Shown here piece by piece: positions 35,588 to 42,903 of a DNA stretch of 64,000 nt. The position numbers and the translations under genes are program-made. The notes beneath the pieces are model-generated. The model saw only the letters and a program-made list of their open reading frames with translations, searched no databases and was not told where the DNA came from. Each line of letters starts with the position of its first letter. Position 1 is the stretch's first letter. The DNA comes from Streptomyces sp. LX-29 (GTDB taxonomy: Bacteria; Actinomycetota; Actinomycetes; Streptomycetales; Streptomycetaceae). The stretch covers positions 1,736,001 through 1,800,000 of the forward strand of contig NZ_CP089746.1 in NCBI RefSeq assembly GCF_029541745.1, given 5' to 3'.

Positions 35588-36688
35588 CTACTTCAGGCCC
35601 GCGGACTTGCAGGCGGACGCGTACTTGGCGGTGCAGATCTCGTCGACCTTCCACAGGCCGTCCTTGACCACGGTGTCCTTGATGTTGTCCTTGGTCAGTG
35701 CCAGGGGGGTGATCAGGGTGGCCGGGATCTTCTTGGCGCTGCCGCTGTCGACGGTGGCGGAGGCGGCCACCTTCTCGCCGCGGCCGAGGGCCAGCGCCAT
35801 CTCGGCGGCGGCGGTCGCCTCGGGCTCGTACGGCTTGTAGACGCTCATGTACTGCTCACCGGCGAGGATGCGCTGCACGCCCGCGAGCTCCGCGTCCTGG
35901 CCGGTCACCGGCGGCAGGGAGGAGAAGCCGCCGCTCTTGAGCGCGGTGATGGCGCCGCCCGCCATGCCGTCGTTGGCGGAGTAGACGCCGATGATCTCGT
36001 CCTTGCCGAGCGAGGAGATGGCGCCGCTCATGGCCTCGTTGGCCTTGTCCGGCAGCCAGCGGTCCACGTCGTAGGACTTGGCGATGTCGACCTTGCCGTC
36101 CAGGACGGACAGCGCGCCCTTCTTGAAGAGGGCGGCGTTGGGGTCGGCCTCCCAGCCGTTGAGCATGACGACCTTGCCGTCCTCGGCCTTGTCCCCGAGC
36201 GCCTTGAGGAGCGCCTTGCCCTGGACCTTGCCGACCTCCTCGTTGTCGAAGGAGGTGTAGGCGGAGACCGGGCCCTCGGCGAGCCGGTCGTAGGCGACGA
36301 CCGGGATGCCGGCCTCGTCGGCCTTCTTCACGGAGCTGGCGATGGACTTGGAGTCGACCGCGTCGAGGATGATCACGTCCACCTTCTTGGTGATCATCGA
36401 GTCGACCTGCTGCTGCTGCACCGACGGGTCCGACTTGGCGTTGGCGTACTGGACGGTGCACTCCGCGCACAGCCCCTTGATCTTGTCGGTGATCAGGGGG
36501 CGGTCGAAGCTCTCGTATCTCGCGGTCTGGTCCTCCGGGAGGAGCAGACCGATGGTGAGCGGACCTGTCTTCTTCTTGTCGCCCTTGTCCTTGTCTCCGG
36601 CTTCCTTCGCGGAGCCGCAGGCGGCGAGGGACGCGGCCATCGAAACAGCGGCGGTGGCCATGAGGACGCGACGCATCGTGGCGTTCAT
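35588..36688 (-). CDS. xylF: xylose ABC transporter substrate-binding lipoprotein
   Basis: The product has 366 residues; ATG 36688 follows GGGAGG at about 10 nt, with an alternative ATG at 36676. A lipoprotein signal ends in the lipobox SLAAC. The mature part is a periplasmic-binding fold of the ribose/xylose class: PLTIGLLLPEDQTARYESFDRP, IILDAVDSKSIASSVKKADEAGIPVVAYDRL, YSANDGMAGGAITALKSGG and a C-terminal ICTAKYASACKSAGLK. It captures xylose outside the cell for XylGH. Two candidate regulatory sequences lie upstream, between it and rok7B7. Confidence 0.92.
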   Translation of the reverse strand: MNATMRRVLMATAAVSMAASLAACGSAKEAGDKDKGDKKKTGPLTIGLLLPEDQTARYESFDRPLITDKIKGLCAECTVQYANAKSDPSVQQQQVDSMITKKVDVIILDAVDSKSIASSVKKADEAGIPVVAYDRLAEGPVSAYTSFDNEEVGKVQGKALLKALGDKAEDGKVVMLNGWEADPNAALFKKGALSVLDGKVDIAKSYDVDRWLPDKANEAMSGAISSLGKDEIIGVYSANDGMAGGAITALKSGGFSSLPPVTGQDAELAGVQRILAGEQYMSVYKPYEPEATAAAEMALALGRGEKVAASATVDSGSAKKIPATLITPLALTKDNIKDTVVKDGLWKVDEICTAKYASACKSAGLK

Positions 36689-36764
36689 ATGGGGGTGACC
36701 TCCCTGACGAGGCCGCGTCATTGCGGCCGAGGTGGCTGGAAGTCAACTCGGCCGTCAGCATGAC

Positions 36765-36777
36765 GTCAAGAAGTAAA
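36765..36777 (-). promoter_or_regulatory. candidate Rok7B7-binding motif upstream of xylF
   Basis: On the xylF strand this reads TTTACTTCTTGAC. It agrees at every position with the degenerate motif I recall being proposed for Rok7B7 at xylFGH (TTKAMKHSTTSAV); that recollection should be verified. It lies about 80 bp upstream of the xylF start. Confidence 0.55.
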
Positions 36778-36782
36778 TCCTT

Positions 36783-36810
36783 AACGAGATGGCAACGGTG
36801 CCATTCGTTA
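36783..36810. promoter_or_regulatory. imperfect palindrome upstream of xylF
   Basis: ATGGCA-ACGG-TGCCAT is a perfect 6-bp inverted repeat (36789-36804), flanked by AACGAG and TCGTTA, which extend the dyad with a one-base offset. It is adjacent to the Rok7B7-like motif and about 100 bp from the xylF start, so it is a likely second operator or the upstream half of a composite site. Confidence 0.5.
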
Positions 36811-36893
36811 TCTGTCTGAACTCAGCCTTGAACGAGCGCGCAGCGGGCCCCGCGGCGAGCCGTCGCCGCGGGGCCCCCTCCGGACCGCACCGG

Positions 36894-38096
36894 TCAGTTG
36901 AGCGACGGTGCTCCCAGCGGCGAGCCGTCCAGCAGCGTGGAGTCGCCCATCTCGCTGAGCACCAGGGCGATGGCGCCGAGCACCTCCGCGCGGTCGCCCA
37001 GCGCGCCCGGCATCACCGACAACCGCCGTGCCGCGCTGGGGATCGCGTACCGCGCCACCGACTCGCGGATGGGGCCCAGCACCAGCTCGCCGGACTCGGC
37101 GAGATGTCCACCGAGCAGCACTCTGCTGGGATTGAGCAGGTTGCACAGATTGGCCACTCCGCTACCGATATGCCGCCCCACATCGGCGATGACCCGACGG
37201 CAGCCGGGGTCGCCGTCCCGGGCCAGCCGGACCATGCGCTCCACGGTGAGATCGGCGCCATGACTGGAGTGCAGGAGCGGCAGCACATAGCGGGCGGCGG
37301 CGAACGTTTCCAGACAACCGCGGTTGCCGCAGCGACAGACCGGACCCGACTCATCCAGGGTGATATGCCCGATCTCGCCCGCCGTGCCGCCGGGGCCGCG
37401 ATAGATCTGCCCACTGATCACGAGCCCCGCGCCGACGCCGCTGGCGACCTTGATGTACGCCAGGTCGGCGACCCCCCGCCCGGCACCCCAGACCAGTTCG
37501 CCCAGCGCGCCCAGGTTGGCGTCGTTGTCCACGTGCACCGGGACGCCCAGCCGGGCGGCCAGCTCGTCGCGGGGATTGGTGCCCGCCCAGCCCGGCAGGA
37601 TCGCGGTGGAGCCGAGTGCGCCGGTCTCCACGTCGATCGGCCCCGGCACGCCGAGACCCACCCCGATCACCTTGTCGGGGCTGATGCCGGTGACCTCGAT
37701 CAGCCGGCCCACCAGGGCCTCCGCCCGGTCCATGCCCTGCGCCGCGGAGGCGTCCACATCCAGCGGCTCGGACTCCTCGGCGAGCACCTGGTGGGCCAGG
37801 TTGCCGATGGCCACCCGCAGGTGGGTGTGGCCGAAGTCCACGCCGACCACGATCCCGGCGTGGCCGCTCAGCGAGACGCTGCGGGCCCGCCGACCACCGG
37901 CCGAGGTCGGGGTGACCTCCACCGTCCCGCCGTCCTTCAGCTCCCGAACGATATTGGAGACCGTCGCGGCGGACAGCCCGGTGGACCGGGCGATCTCCGC
38001 CTGTGTGAGCGAGCCCGCCATCCGCACCGCGCGCACGACCCGCTCCAGGTTGGCCCGGTGCAGCGACGACTGCGATCCCGGAGTCTCCACGCCCAT
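36894..38096 (-). CDS. rok7B7: ROK-family transcriptional regulator Rok7B7
   Basis: The product has 400 residues from ATG 38096. The N-terminal winged HTH is clear (NLERVVRAVRMAGSLTQAEIARSTGLSAATVSNIVREL). It is followed by the ROK domain with the phosphate loop-like VVGVDFGHTHLRVAIGNL, the sugar-binding GTAGEIGHITLDESGP and the zinc-binding cysteines CRCGNRGCLETFAA. The gene sits between xylFGH and ngcEFG, both on the same strand, as in S. coelicolor (SCO6008), where Rok7B7 represses xylFGH and affects carbon catabolite repression and antibiotic production. Effector binding is inferred from the family. Confidence 0.9.
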   Translation of the reverse strand: MGVETPGSQSSLHRANLERVVRAVRMAGSLTQAEIARSTGLSAATVSNIVRELKDGGTVEVTPTSAGGRRARSVSLSGHAGIVVGVDFGHTHLRVAIGNLAHQVLAEESEPLDVDASAAQGMDRAEALVGRLIEVTGISPDKVIGVGLGVPGPIDVETGALGSTAILPGWAGTNPRDELAARLGVPVHVDNDANLGALGELVWGAGRGVADLAYIKVASGVGAGLVISGQIYRGPGGTAGEIGHITLDESGPVCRCGNRGCLETFAAARYVLPLLHSSHGADLTVERMVRLARDGDPGCRRVIADVGRHIGSGVANLCNLLNPSRVLLGGHLAESGELVLGPIRESVARYAIPSAARRLSVMPGALGDRAEVLGAIALVLSEMGDSTLLDGSPLGAPSLN

Positions 38097-38357
38097 CCAC
38101 TCCCGCTACGGCGCCGGCACGACGGCCGCACCACCGGCCGGGCCACGACGATGGGGCCCGGCATTGTCTCCAACATGTGAACTCTAAGTCGAGCCGGCTC
38201 GGTTGTCCCCCGTCAAGTCCTCACGGGACACAGGTGGGACACGGTGTATCGAACACGCCTGGTGAGCGGCTGGGTGAGATACGTCACGACGGACCCACCC
38301 CGACCACGCAGGGTGAGCCCGTCGTCGCGACCGGCCGCGCGGGCCGCGTGCCCGCGG
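38097..38357. promoter_or_regulatory. rok7B7 upstream region / ngcG downstream region
   Basis: 261 bp without a gene. GTTCACATGTTGGAGACAATG on the minus strand (about 38163-38183) is an AT-richer patch close to the rok7B7 start and may include its promoter. No strong terminator stem was found after ngcG. Confidence 0.3.
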
Positions 38358-39275
38358 CTACTTCAGCGCCCCCGCCGTCAGGCCCGCCTGGACCTGCCGT
38401 TGGAACAAGAAGTAAACGATCAGCACCGGCAGCATGGCGATCGTCATCCCCGCCATCAGCGCTCCCCAGTCCGTCTCGTACTGCTGCTGGAGCGCGATCT
38501 GGGCCAGCCCCTGGGTCAGCACGTACTTCTTCTCGTCCTGGTTGAGCACCATCGGCAGCAGGTACTGGTTCCACTGCCCCAGGAAGTTGAAGATGCCGAT
38601 GCTGATCAGTCCCGGGCGGGCCATCGGCAGCATCACCTGGAAGAAGACCCGGGTGTGCGAGGCCCCGTCGATCATCGCGGCCTCGGCGATCGAGGTCGGC
38701 AGCGTCCGGAAGAACGCCGTCATGAAGAAGACCGTGAACGGCAGCGAGTAGGCGATGTAGACCAGGATCAGGCCGTGGTAGGTGGCCAGCAGATTCTGCC
38801 CCGGGAAGTCCCGCATCACGAAGAAGAGCGGGATCACCAGCATGAACACCGGGAACGCCATGCCACCGACGAAGAGGTAGTAGAGGAGCCGGTTGCCGGG
38901 GAAGGTGAACCGGGCCAGCACATAGGCGGCCATCGACCCGAGCACCATGGTGCCGAGCACCGAGCCCCCGACCACGATGAGGGTGTTGAGGAAGTAGTCG
39001 CCGAAGTTCGCCTCACGCCAGGCGTTGCCCCAGTTCTCGAAGTGCAGTTTCCCGGGCAGCGACCAGGGGTCGCTGAGGATGCCGTCGCTGGTCTTGAAGG
39101 AGCTCCACAGCACCCAGACCAGCGGCAGCCCCACCATGAGCGCCCAGGTGACGAGGATGCCGTGGGAGAAGACGTTGAGCACGGCCCCCTCGGACCGGCG
39201 TGCCGGCTCGCGCGGCGGCCGCGGGACCGGGGGGACGGCCTCCGGCGGGGAGACCTCGGTGATGTCCGTCGTCAT
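38358..39275 (-). CDS. ngcG: GlcNAc/chito-oligosaccharide ABC transporter permease
   Basis: The product has 305 residues from ATG 39275, 14 bp after ngcF. It is a MalG-type inner-membrane permease with six predicted helices: GILVTWALMVGLPLVWVLWSS, NTLIVVGGSVLGTMVLGSMAAYV and so on. The EAA loop that contacts the ATPase reads EAAMIDGASHTRVFFQVMLPMARPG. Together with NgcE and NgcF it imports N-acetylglucosamine or chitin oligosaccharides. No ATPase gene is adjacent; a shared MsiK-type ATPase, known in Streptomyces, would energise it. Confidence 0.88.
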   Translation of the reverse strand: MTTDITEVSPPEAVPPVPRPPREPARRSEGAVLNVFSHGILVTWALMVGLPLVWVLWSSFKTSDGILSDPWSLPGKLHFENWGNAWREANFGDYFLNTLIVVGGSVLGTMVLGSMAAYVLARFTFPGNRLLYYLFVGGMAFPVFMLVIPLFFVMRDFPGQNLLATYHGLILVYIAYSLPFTVFFMTAFFRTLPTSIAEAAMIDGASHTRVFFQVMLPMARPGLISIGIFNFLGQWNQYLLPMVLNQDEKKYVLTQGLAQIALQQQYETDWGALMAGMTIAMLPVLIVYFLFQRQVQAGLTAGALK

Positions 39276-39289
39276 GAGTCCGCGACCCC

Positions 39290-40243
39290 CTAGAACTCGA
39301 TCCGCTCACGCCGCGCGAAGCGCATGGTGAGCACGGCGAACAGCAGGGTGACCACGAGCATGGCGACGCCCATGGCCGCCGCGTAGCCGTACTGGCTGTC
39401 GCGGAAGGCGGTCTGATAGAGCCTCAGCGGCACCACGTCGGTCGCCCCGTTGGGTCCGCCCATGTTCACGGACATGATCTGCACCAGCGCGAAGGCGTCC
39501 ATGGCGATGATGCCCATGTAGACCCAGCCGGTCTGCACCGTGTCCCACAGCAGCGGCAGCGTGATGCGGAAGAAGGTGTGGGTGCGGCCCGCGCCGTCCA
39601 ACAGCGCCGCCTCGTAGATGTCCCGGGGGATGTTGGCCATGGCGGCCGAGAAGAGCACCACGTAGAAGCCGACGTGCGCCCAGACCATCACCGCCATGAT
39701 GCAGGTGAGCGCGAGGCTCTTGTCCCCGAGCCAGGAGCTCTGCAGGGAGTCCAGGCCCACGGTGCCGAGCAGGGAGTTCAGCAGTCCCTCGCGGGCGTCG
39801 GGGTTGTAGATGTTGAACCAGATCACCGAGATGATGGCGATGGAGATGACCTGGGGGAAGAAGAAGACGAACCGGTAGACGGAGGTGCCGCGCACCCCGG
39901 TGATCACCGCGCCGCGGCGCGAGCGGCCGCCGACGTTGAGCATGAAGGCGAAGAAGAGCCCCAGCCCCAGGGTGATGACCGGCACCACCGCCAGCATGAT
40001 CGCGTTGTGCTTCAGCGCGTTCAGGAACTCGTCGCTGTGCAGCAGCTTGTCGTAGTTGTCGAACCCGGTGTACTGCGCGGCGCCCCGCACGCCGCTCCAG
40101 TCGGTCAGCGAGATCTGGAACGCCTGGATGAAGGGCGAGATCACGAAGATCGCGTAAATCGCCACCGGCAGAGCCAGGAACCCCAGGACGAACAGGTTCT
40201 TCCGCAACTCCCCGGCCTTCCGGGGACCGCCTTTCCTCCGCAT
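39290..40243 (-). CDS. ngcF: GlcNAc/chito-oligosaccharide ABC transporter permease
   Basis: The product has 317 residues. It is a MalF-type permease: basic N-terminus (MRRKGGPRKAGELRKN), first helix LFVLGFLALPVAIYAIFVI, about six helices in total and the EAA motif EAALLDGAGRTHTFFRITLPLLWDT. The large insertion MLNVGGRSRRGAVITGVRGTSVYRF between helices is charged and probably cytoplasmic. It pairs with NgcG to form the channel. It lies 120 bp downstream of ngcE and 14 bp upstream of ngcG in one transcription unit. Confidence 0.88.
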   Translation of the reverse strand: MRRKGGPRKAGELRKNLFVLGFLALPVAIYAIFVISPFIQAFQISLTDWSGVRGAAQYTGFDNYDKLLHSDEFLNALKHNAIMLAVVPVITLGLGLFFAFMLNVGGRSRRGAVITGVRGTSVYRFVFFFPQVISIAIISVIWFNIYNPDAREGLLNSLLGTVGLDSLQSSWLGDKSLALTCIMAVMVWAHVGFYVVLFSAAMANIPRDIYEAALLDGAGRTHTFFRITLPLLWDTVQTGWVYMGIIAMDAFALVQIMSVNMGGPNGATDVVPLRLYQTAFRDSQYGYAAAMGVAMLVVTLLFAVLTMRFARRERIEF

Positions 40244-40363
40244 ACCGCTCCCAGCCCTCTCCTCCGGCCGCGTGACTGACCCGATTCGGCCCGGTCCGAT
40301 TCCCCGGGGCGGATCACCCCGGGGAATCGCGACGGGCCCCGATGAGCCCCGACGGGCCGGCGA

Positions 40364-41824
40364 TCAGGCGGTGCGCTTGAACTTGGTGACCGAGTCGTCG
40401 CCGGCCACCTCGTCGGCGTAGCTCTGCGCCTTCCGGATCCACTCCTTGGCCTTGAGGTCGCCGGTGAGCAGCTCGCTGGTCAGGCCGCCGAGCTTCTCGT
40501 CCGTCAGCTTCGGGTACCACTCCTGGAGCTGGATGGTCAGCAGGTTCTCGCCGGCGTCCGCGACCAGCTTGCTCGCCGAGGCCAGACCGGGCGTCAGCTG
40601 CATGCCCTCGGTGGCGCCCTTCACGCTCGTGAGCGACTTGACCTTCTTGGCGAAGTTCTGCGAGTGCTTCTTGGAGAGCATGATGCGCAGCAGCTCCATG
40701 CCGCCGATCGGGTTCTTGCCCTGCTTGGCGACGATGAACGGCTCGCTCGGCTCGGCTCGCACCGTGCCGTGCGGCATCCTGTCGCCCGAGCCGCCGTCGA
40801 AGAGCGCGCCGACGGCCATCCCGAAGTCGTCCGGGGTGGTCGGGGCGGCCTCGTTCTCCACCCAGGAGCCGTTGGGCATGAACACCGCCTCGCCCTTGGT
40901 CCACTTGGTCTGCGTCTGGGTGTGGGTGCGGCCCTCGCTGCCCTCCAGGAAGTAGCCCTTGGCGGCCAGCTCCTCATAGTGCTCGACGACCTGCTTGACC
41001 GCGTCGTTGGAGGTCCACGCCTTCGGTTCGAGGTTGTCGATCGCGATCCACTTCTCCATGCCGCCGATCTTGGCGATCTGCGCGAAGAGGTTGAAGTGGA
41101 CGTAGTACGGATACTTCCCCGGGTAGGTCCAGGGCGCGATGCCCGCCTTCTTGATCTCGCCGCAGAGCCGGACCATCTCGTCCAGGGTCCTGGGGTACTC
41201 CCAGCCCTTGTCGTCCAGCAGCTTCCGGGAGTACCAGGAGCCGTAGACGGTGAAGGCGTAGTAGAGGACGTCGAAGGTGTCGCCGTGCCTGCCCTTCTCC
41301 AGCGTGCTGGGGTAGAGGAGGTCGCGCACCTTCTTGTCCGGGTCGTCGAACGAGACCGCGTCCAGCAGCGGTGCCAGGTCCATCAGCTGACCCTGGGTGG
41401 ACAGGTTGTTCATGTCCAGGTGGTCGGCGCCGGAGTTGTCGATGACGTCCGGCGGGTTGCCCCCGGCGAAGCGGGGCTGGAGCTTGGGGCCGACCTGTTG
41501 GGTGCCGGTGTGCCTGACCTCGGCGTCGTACGTCGCCTTGTAGTCCGCCTCCGCGTCCTTGGCGTACTGGTCGCCGAGCCCGCCCTTGAAGATGAACGCC
41601 TCCAGCGGGGCGCCCTCCTTCACGCCCAGCGGGTTCTTCGCGCTGACCTTGCCCTCCGGCTGCTTGGGCTTGTCCGCGTCGTCGTCCCCGCCGCCGGTGG
41701 CGCACGCGGAGAGGAGGCCCATGCCGGGCGCGGCGATGAGGCCGAGCGCCGCCGAACGCTTGATCAGCTGGCGGCGGCCGGTTCCGGGGCGGTTCGTACC
41801 GGGGGCGTCAGAGGTGGATCCCAT
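40364..41824 (-). CDS. ngcE: GlcNAc/chito-oligosaccharide-binding lipoprotein
   Basis: The product has 486 residues; ATG 41824 follows AAGGCGAGG. The signal combines a twin-arginine-like segment (GRRQLIKRSAALGLIAAPG) with a lipobox (LLSAC), so a Tat-exported lipoprotein is likely. The mature domain is an extracellular solute-binding protein of family 1: LDMNNLSTQGQLMDLAPLLD, YAFTVYGSWYSRKLLDDKGW, MPNGSWVENEAAPT. In S. coelicolor and S. olivaceoviridis NgcE binds GlcNAc/chitobiose or longer chitin oligomers. A DasR-like site and a promoter lie about 230 bp upstream. The assignment rests on synteny with ngcFG and rok7B7. Confidence 0.88.
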   Translation of the reverse strand: MGSTSDAPGTNRPGTGRRQLIKRSAALGLIAAPGMGLLSACATGGGDDDADKPKQPEGKVSAKNPLGVKEGAPLEAFIFKGGLGDQYAKDAEADYKATYDAEVRHTGTQQVGPKLQPRFAGGNPPDVIDNSGADHLDMNNLSTQGQLMDLAPLLDAVSFDDPDKKVRDLLYPSTLEKGRHGDTFDVLYYAFTVYGSWYSRKLLDDKGWEYPRTLDEMVRLCGEIKKAGIAPWTYPGKYPYYVHFNLFAQIAKIGGMEKWIAIDNLEPKAWTSNDAVKQVVEHYEELAAKGYFLEGSEGRTHTQTQTKWTKGEAVFMPNGSWVENEAAPTTPDDFGMAVGALFDGGSGDRMPHGTVRAEPSEPFIVAKQGKNPIGGMELLRIMLSKKHSQNFAKKVKSLTSVKGATEGMQLTPGLASASKLVADAGENLLTIQLQEWYPKLTDEKLGGLTSELLTGDLKAKEWIRKAQSYADEVAGDDSVTKFKRTA

Positions 41825-42054
41825 GCTCAAGTCCTCGCCTTCTTGCGGACTCAGGCGGTGTAGCGGTCTCCCGTGCGAGCTCGCCTCCGGCGAGGGGTCC
41901 GACACCGCAGGTCGGTTGGAAGCTGAGTGGTGCTGAGCGTGCTGAGGTGTGCTGGGAGTGCGCGTGGGGAAGCCTGCGAACAGTGCGGCATATCATCGCC
42001 ACGCCGCCCCCAGGAGTCGGCTGCCGTTTCACCGTGACGGCCGCTCGGACGCCG

Positions 42055-42070
42055 ACAGGTATAGTCCACT
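42055..42070 (-). promoter_or_regulatory. candidate DasR-responsive element overlapping the ngcE promoter
   Basis: On the ngcE strand the site reads AGTGGACTATACCTGT and matches the dre pattern AGTGGTCTAGACCACT at most positions. TATACC inside it, with TTGCCC 18 nt upstream, could be the -10 and -35 hexamers, so a bound DasR would block the promoter. DasR control of chitin uptake is established; this particular site is inferred. Confidence 0.6.
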
Positions 42071-42207
42071 CCTCCTTCACTGGGCAAGATCGGGTGCAGC
42101 TTTGGTGAGGAGTCTTTCCCGAGTTGAGACCTGTGCGACCTACCGTAGGGGACGCCAGCCCGTACGGCACGAAGCCGTGCGCGCGCCGAGTCGAGAGGCG
42201 GTCCTCA

Positions 42208-42726
42208 GTGTTCGTTAAGAAGTTGCCCCTTGCCACGTCCGCCGTGGTGGTCGCGACGCTCGCGCTGACCGCGGGCTGCGGCTCCGGGGGCGGTTCGTCG
42301 AGCGAGGACGGCAAGAGCGGCGCCGCCATAGGCAAGGGCATGGCCAAGCTGCCCGTGAAGCCGTCCCCGTCCCCCACACCCACGCCGACCCCCACACCGA
42401 CCGACGACCCGTCGGACGACCCGACCGGCGGCACCGGCCTGGTGACCCCGGACGCGAAGATGGGCCCCTGCGGCTGGGACTCGTCCTCCATGCCGTACGC
42501 CGATGTGAAGATCACCAATTCCTCGTCGACCACGCAGTACTACTCCATCTTCGTCGGCTTCACCGACAAGGACGACAAGGTCGTCACCTCCGGCATCGCG
42601 TCCGACGCCGCGGTGCCCGGCAACGGCAAGAAGACCGTCAAGGTGAAGGGCTTCTCGGCCGACTCGACGAAGAAGGCCAAGACCTGCCGGATCACGCTGG
42701 CGACGAAGAGCGCGACGAAGAACTGA
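42208..42726 (+). CDS. small secreted lipoprotein with FxLYD-like domain
   Basis: The product has 172 residues from GTG 42208, preceded by GAGAGGCG. A lipoprotein signal ends at the lipobox LTAGC. A Pro/Thr/Ser-rich spacer (SPTPTPTPTPTDDP) reaches across the cell wall to a small beta-sandwich domain: KITNSSSTTQYYSIFVGFTD and GKKTVKVKGFSADSTKKAKTCRI. This resembles FxLYD domains of actinobacterial lipoproteins. It is divergent from ngcE, so the shared 380-bp region may hold its promoter too. A ligand is unknown. Confidence 0.75.
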   Translation: MFVKKLPLATSAVVVATLALTAGCGSGGGSSSEDGKSGAAIGKGMAKLPVKPSPSPTPTPTPTPTDDPSDDPTGGTGLVTPDAKMGPCGWDSSSMPYADVKITNSSSTTQYYSIFVGFTDKDDKVVTSGIASDAAVPGNGKKTVKVKGFSADSTKKAKTCRITLATKSATKN

Positions 42727-42762
42727 CGGCGGCCGCCTCGCCTCGCGGTCGCTGGCGGTTCG

Positions 42763-42792
42763 GGGGCCGCCGCCCGGTCGGGCGGCGGCCCC
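42763..42792 (+). terminator. terminator hairpin
   Basis: A perfect 14-bp stem (GGGGCCGCCGCCCG and its complement) with a 2-nt loop follows the lipoprotein gene. Confidence 0.75.
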
Positions 42793-42871
42793 TCCGTCAT
42801 GCCCGCGTCCCCTCCGCACCCTTGACACCACCGTCCCCCTGGCGCCCTACTTGTCACTGCCCAACTCGCTT

Positions 42872-42883
42872 GACAACGTTGTC
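42872..42883. promoter_or_regulatory. LacI-type operator upstream of GH92 gene
   Basis: GACAACGTTGTC is a perfect 12-bp palindrome (TTGACAACGTTGTCTAA in context) with the central CG typical of LacI/GalR operators, 21 bp before the start codon. It probably overlaps or lies just downstream of the promoter. No LacI gene is in the window. Confidence 0.65.
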
Positions 42884-42903
42884 TAATTCGTTGAGAGGCC
42901 GAG

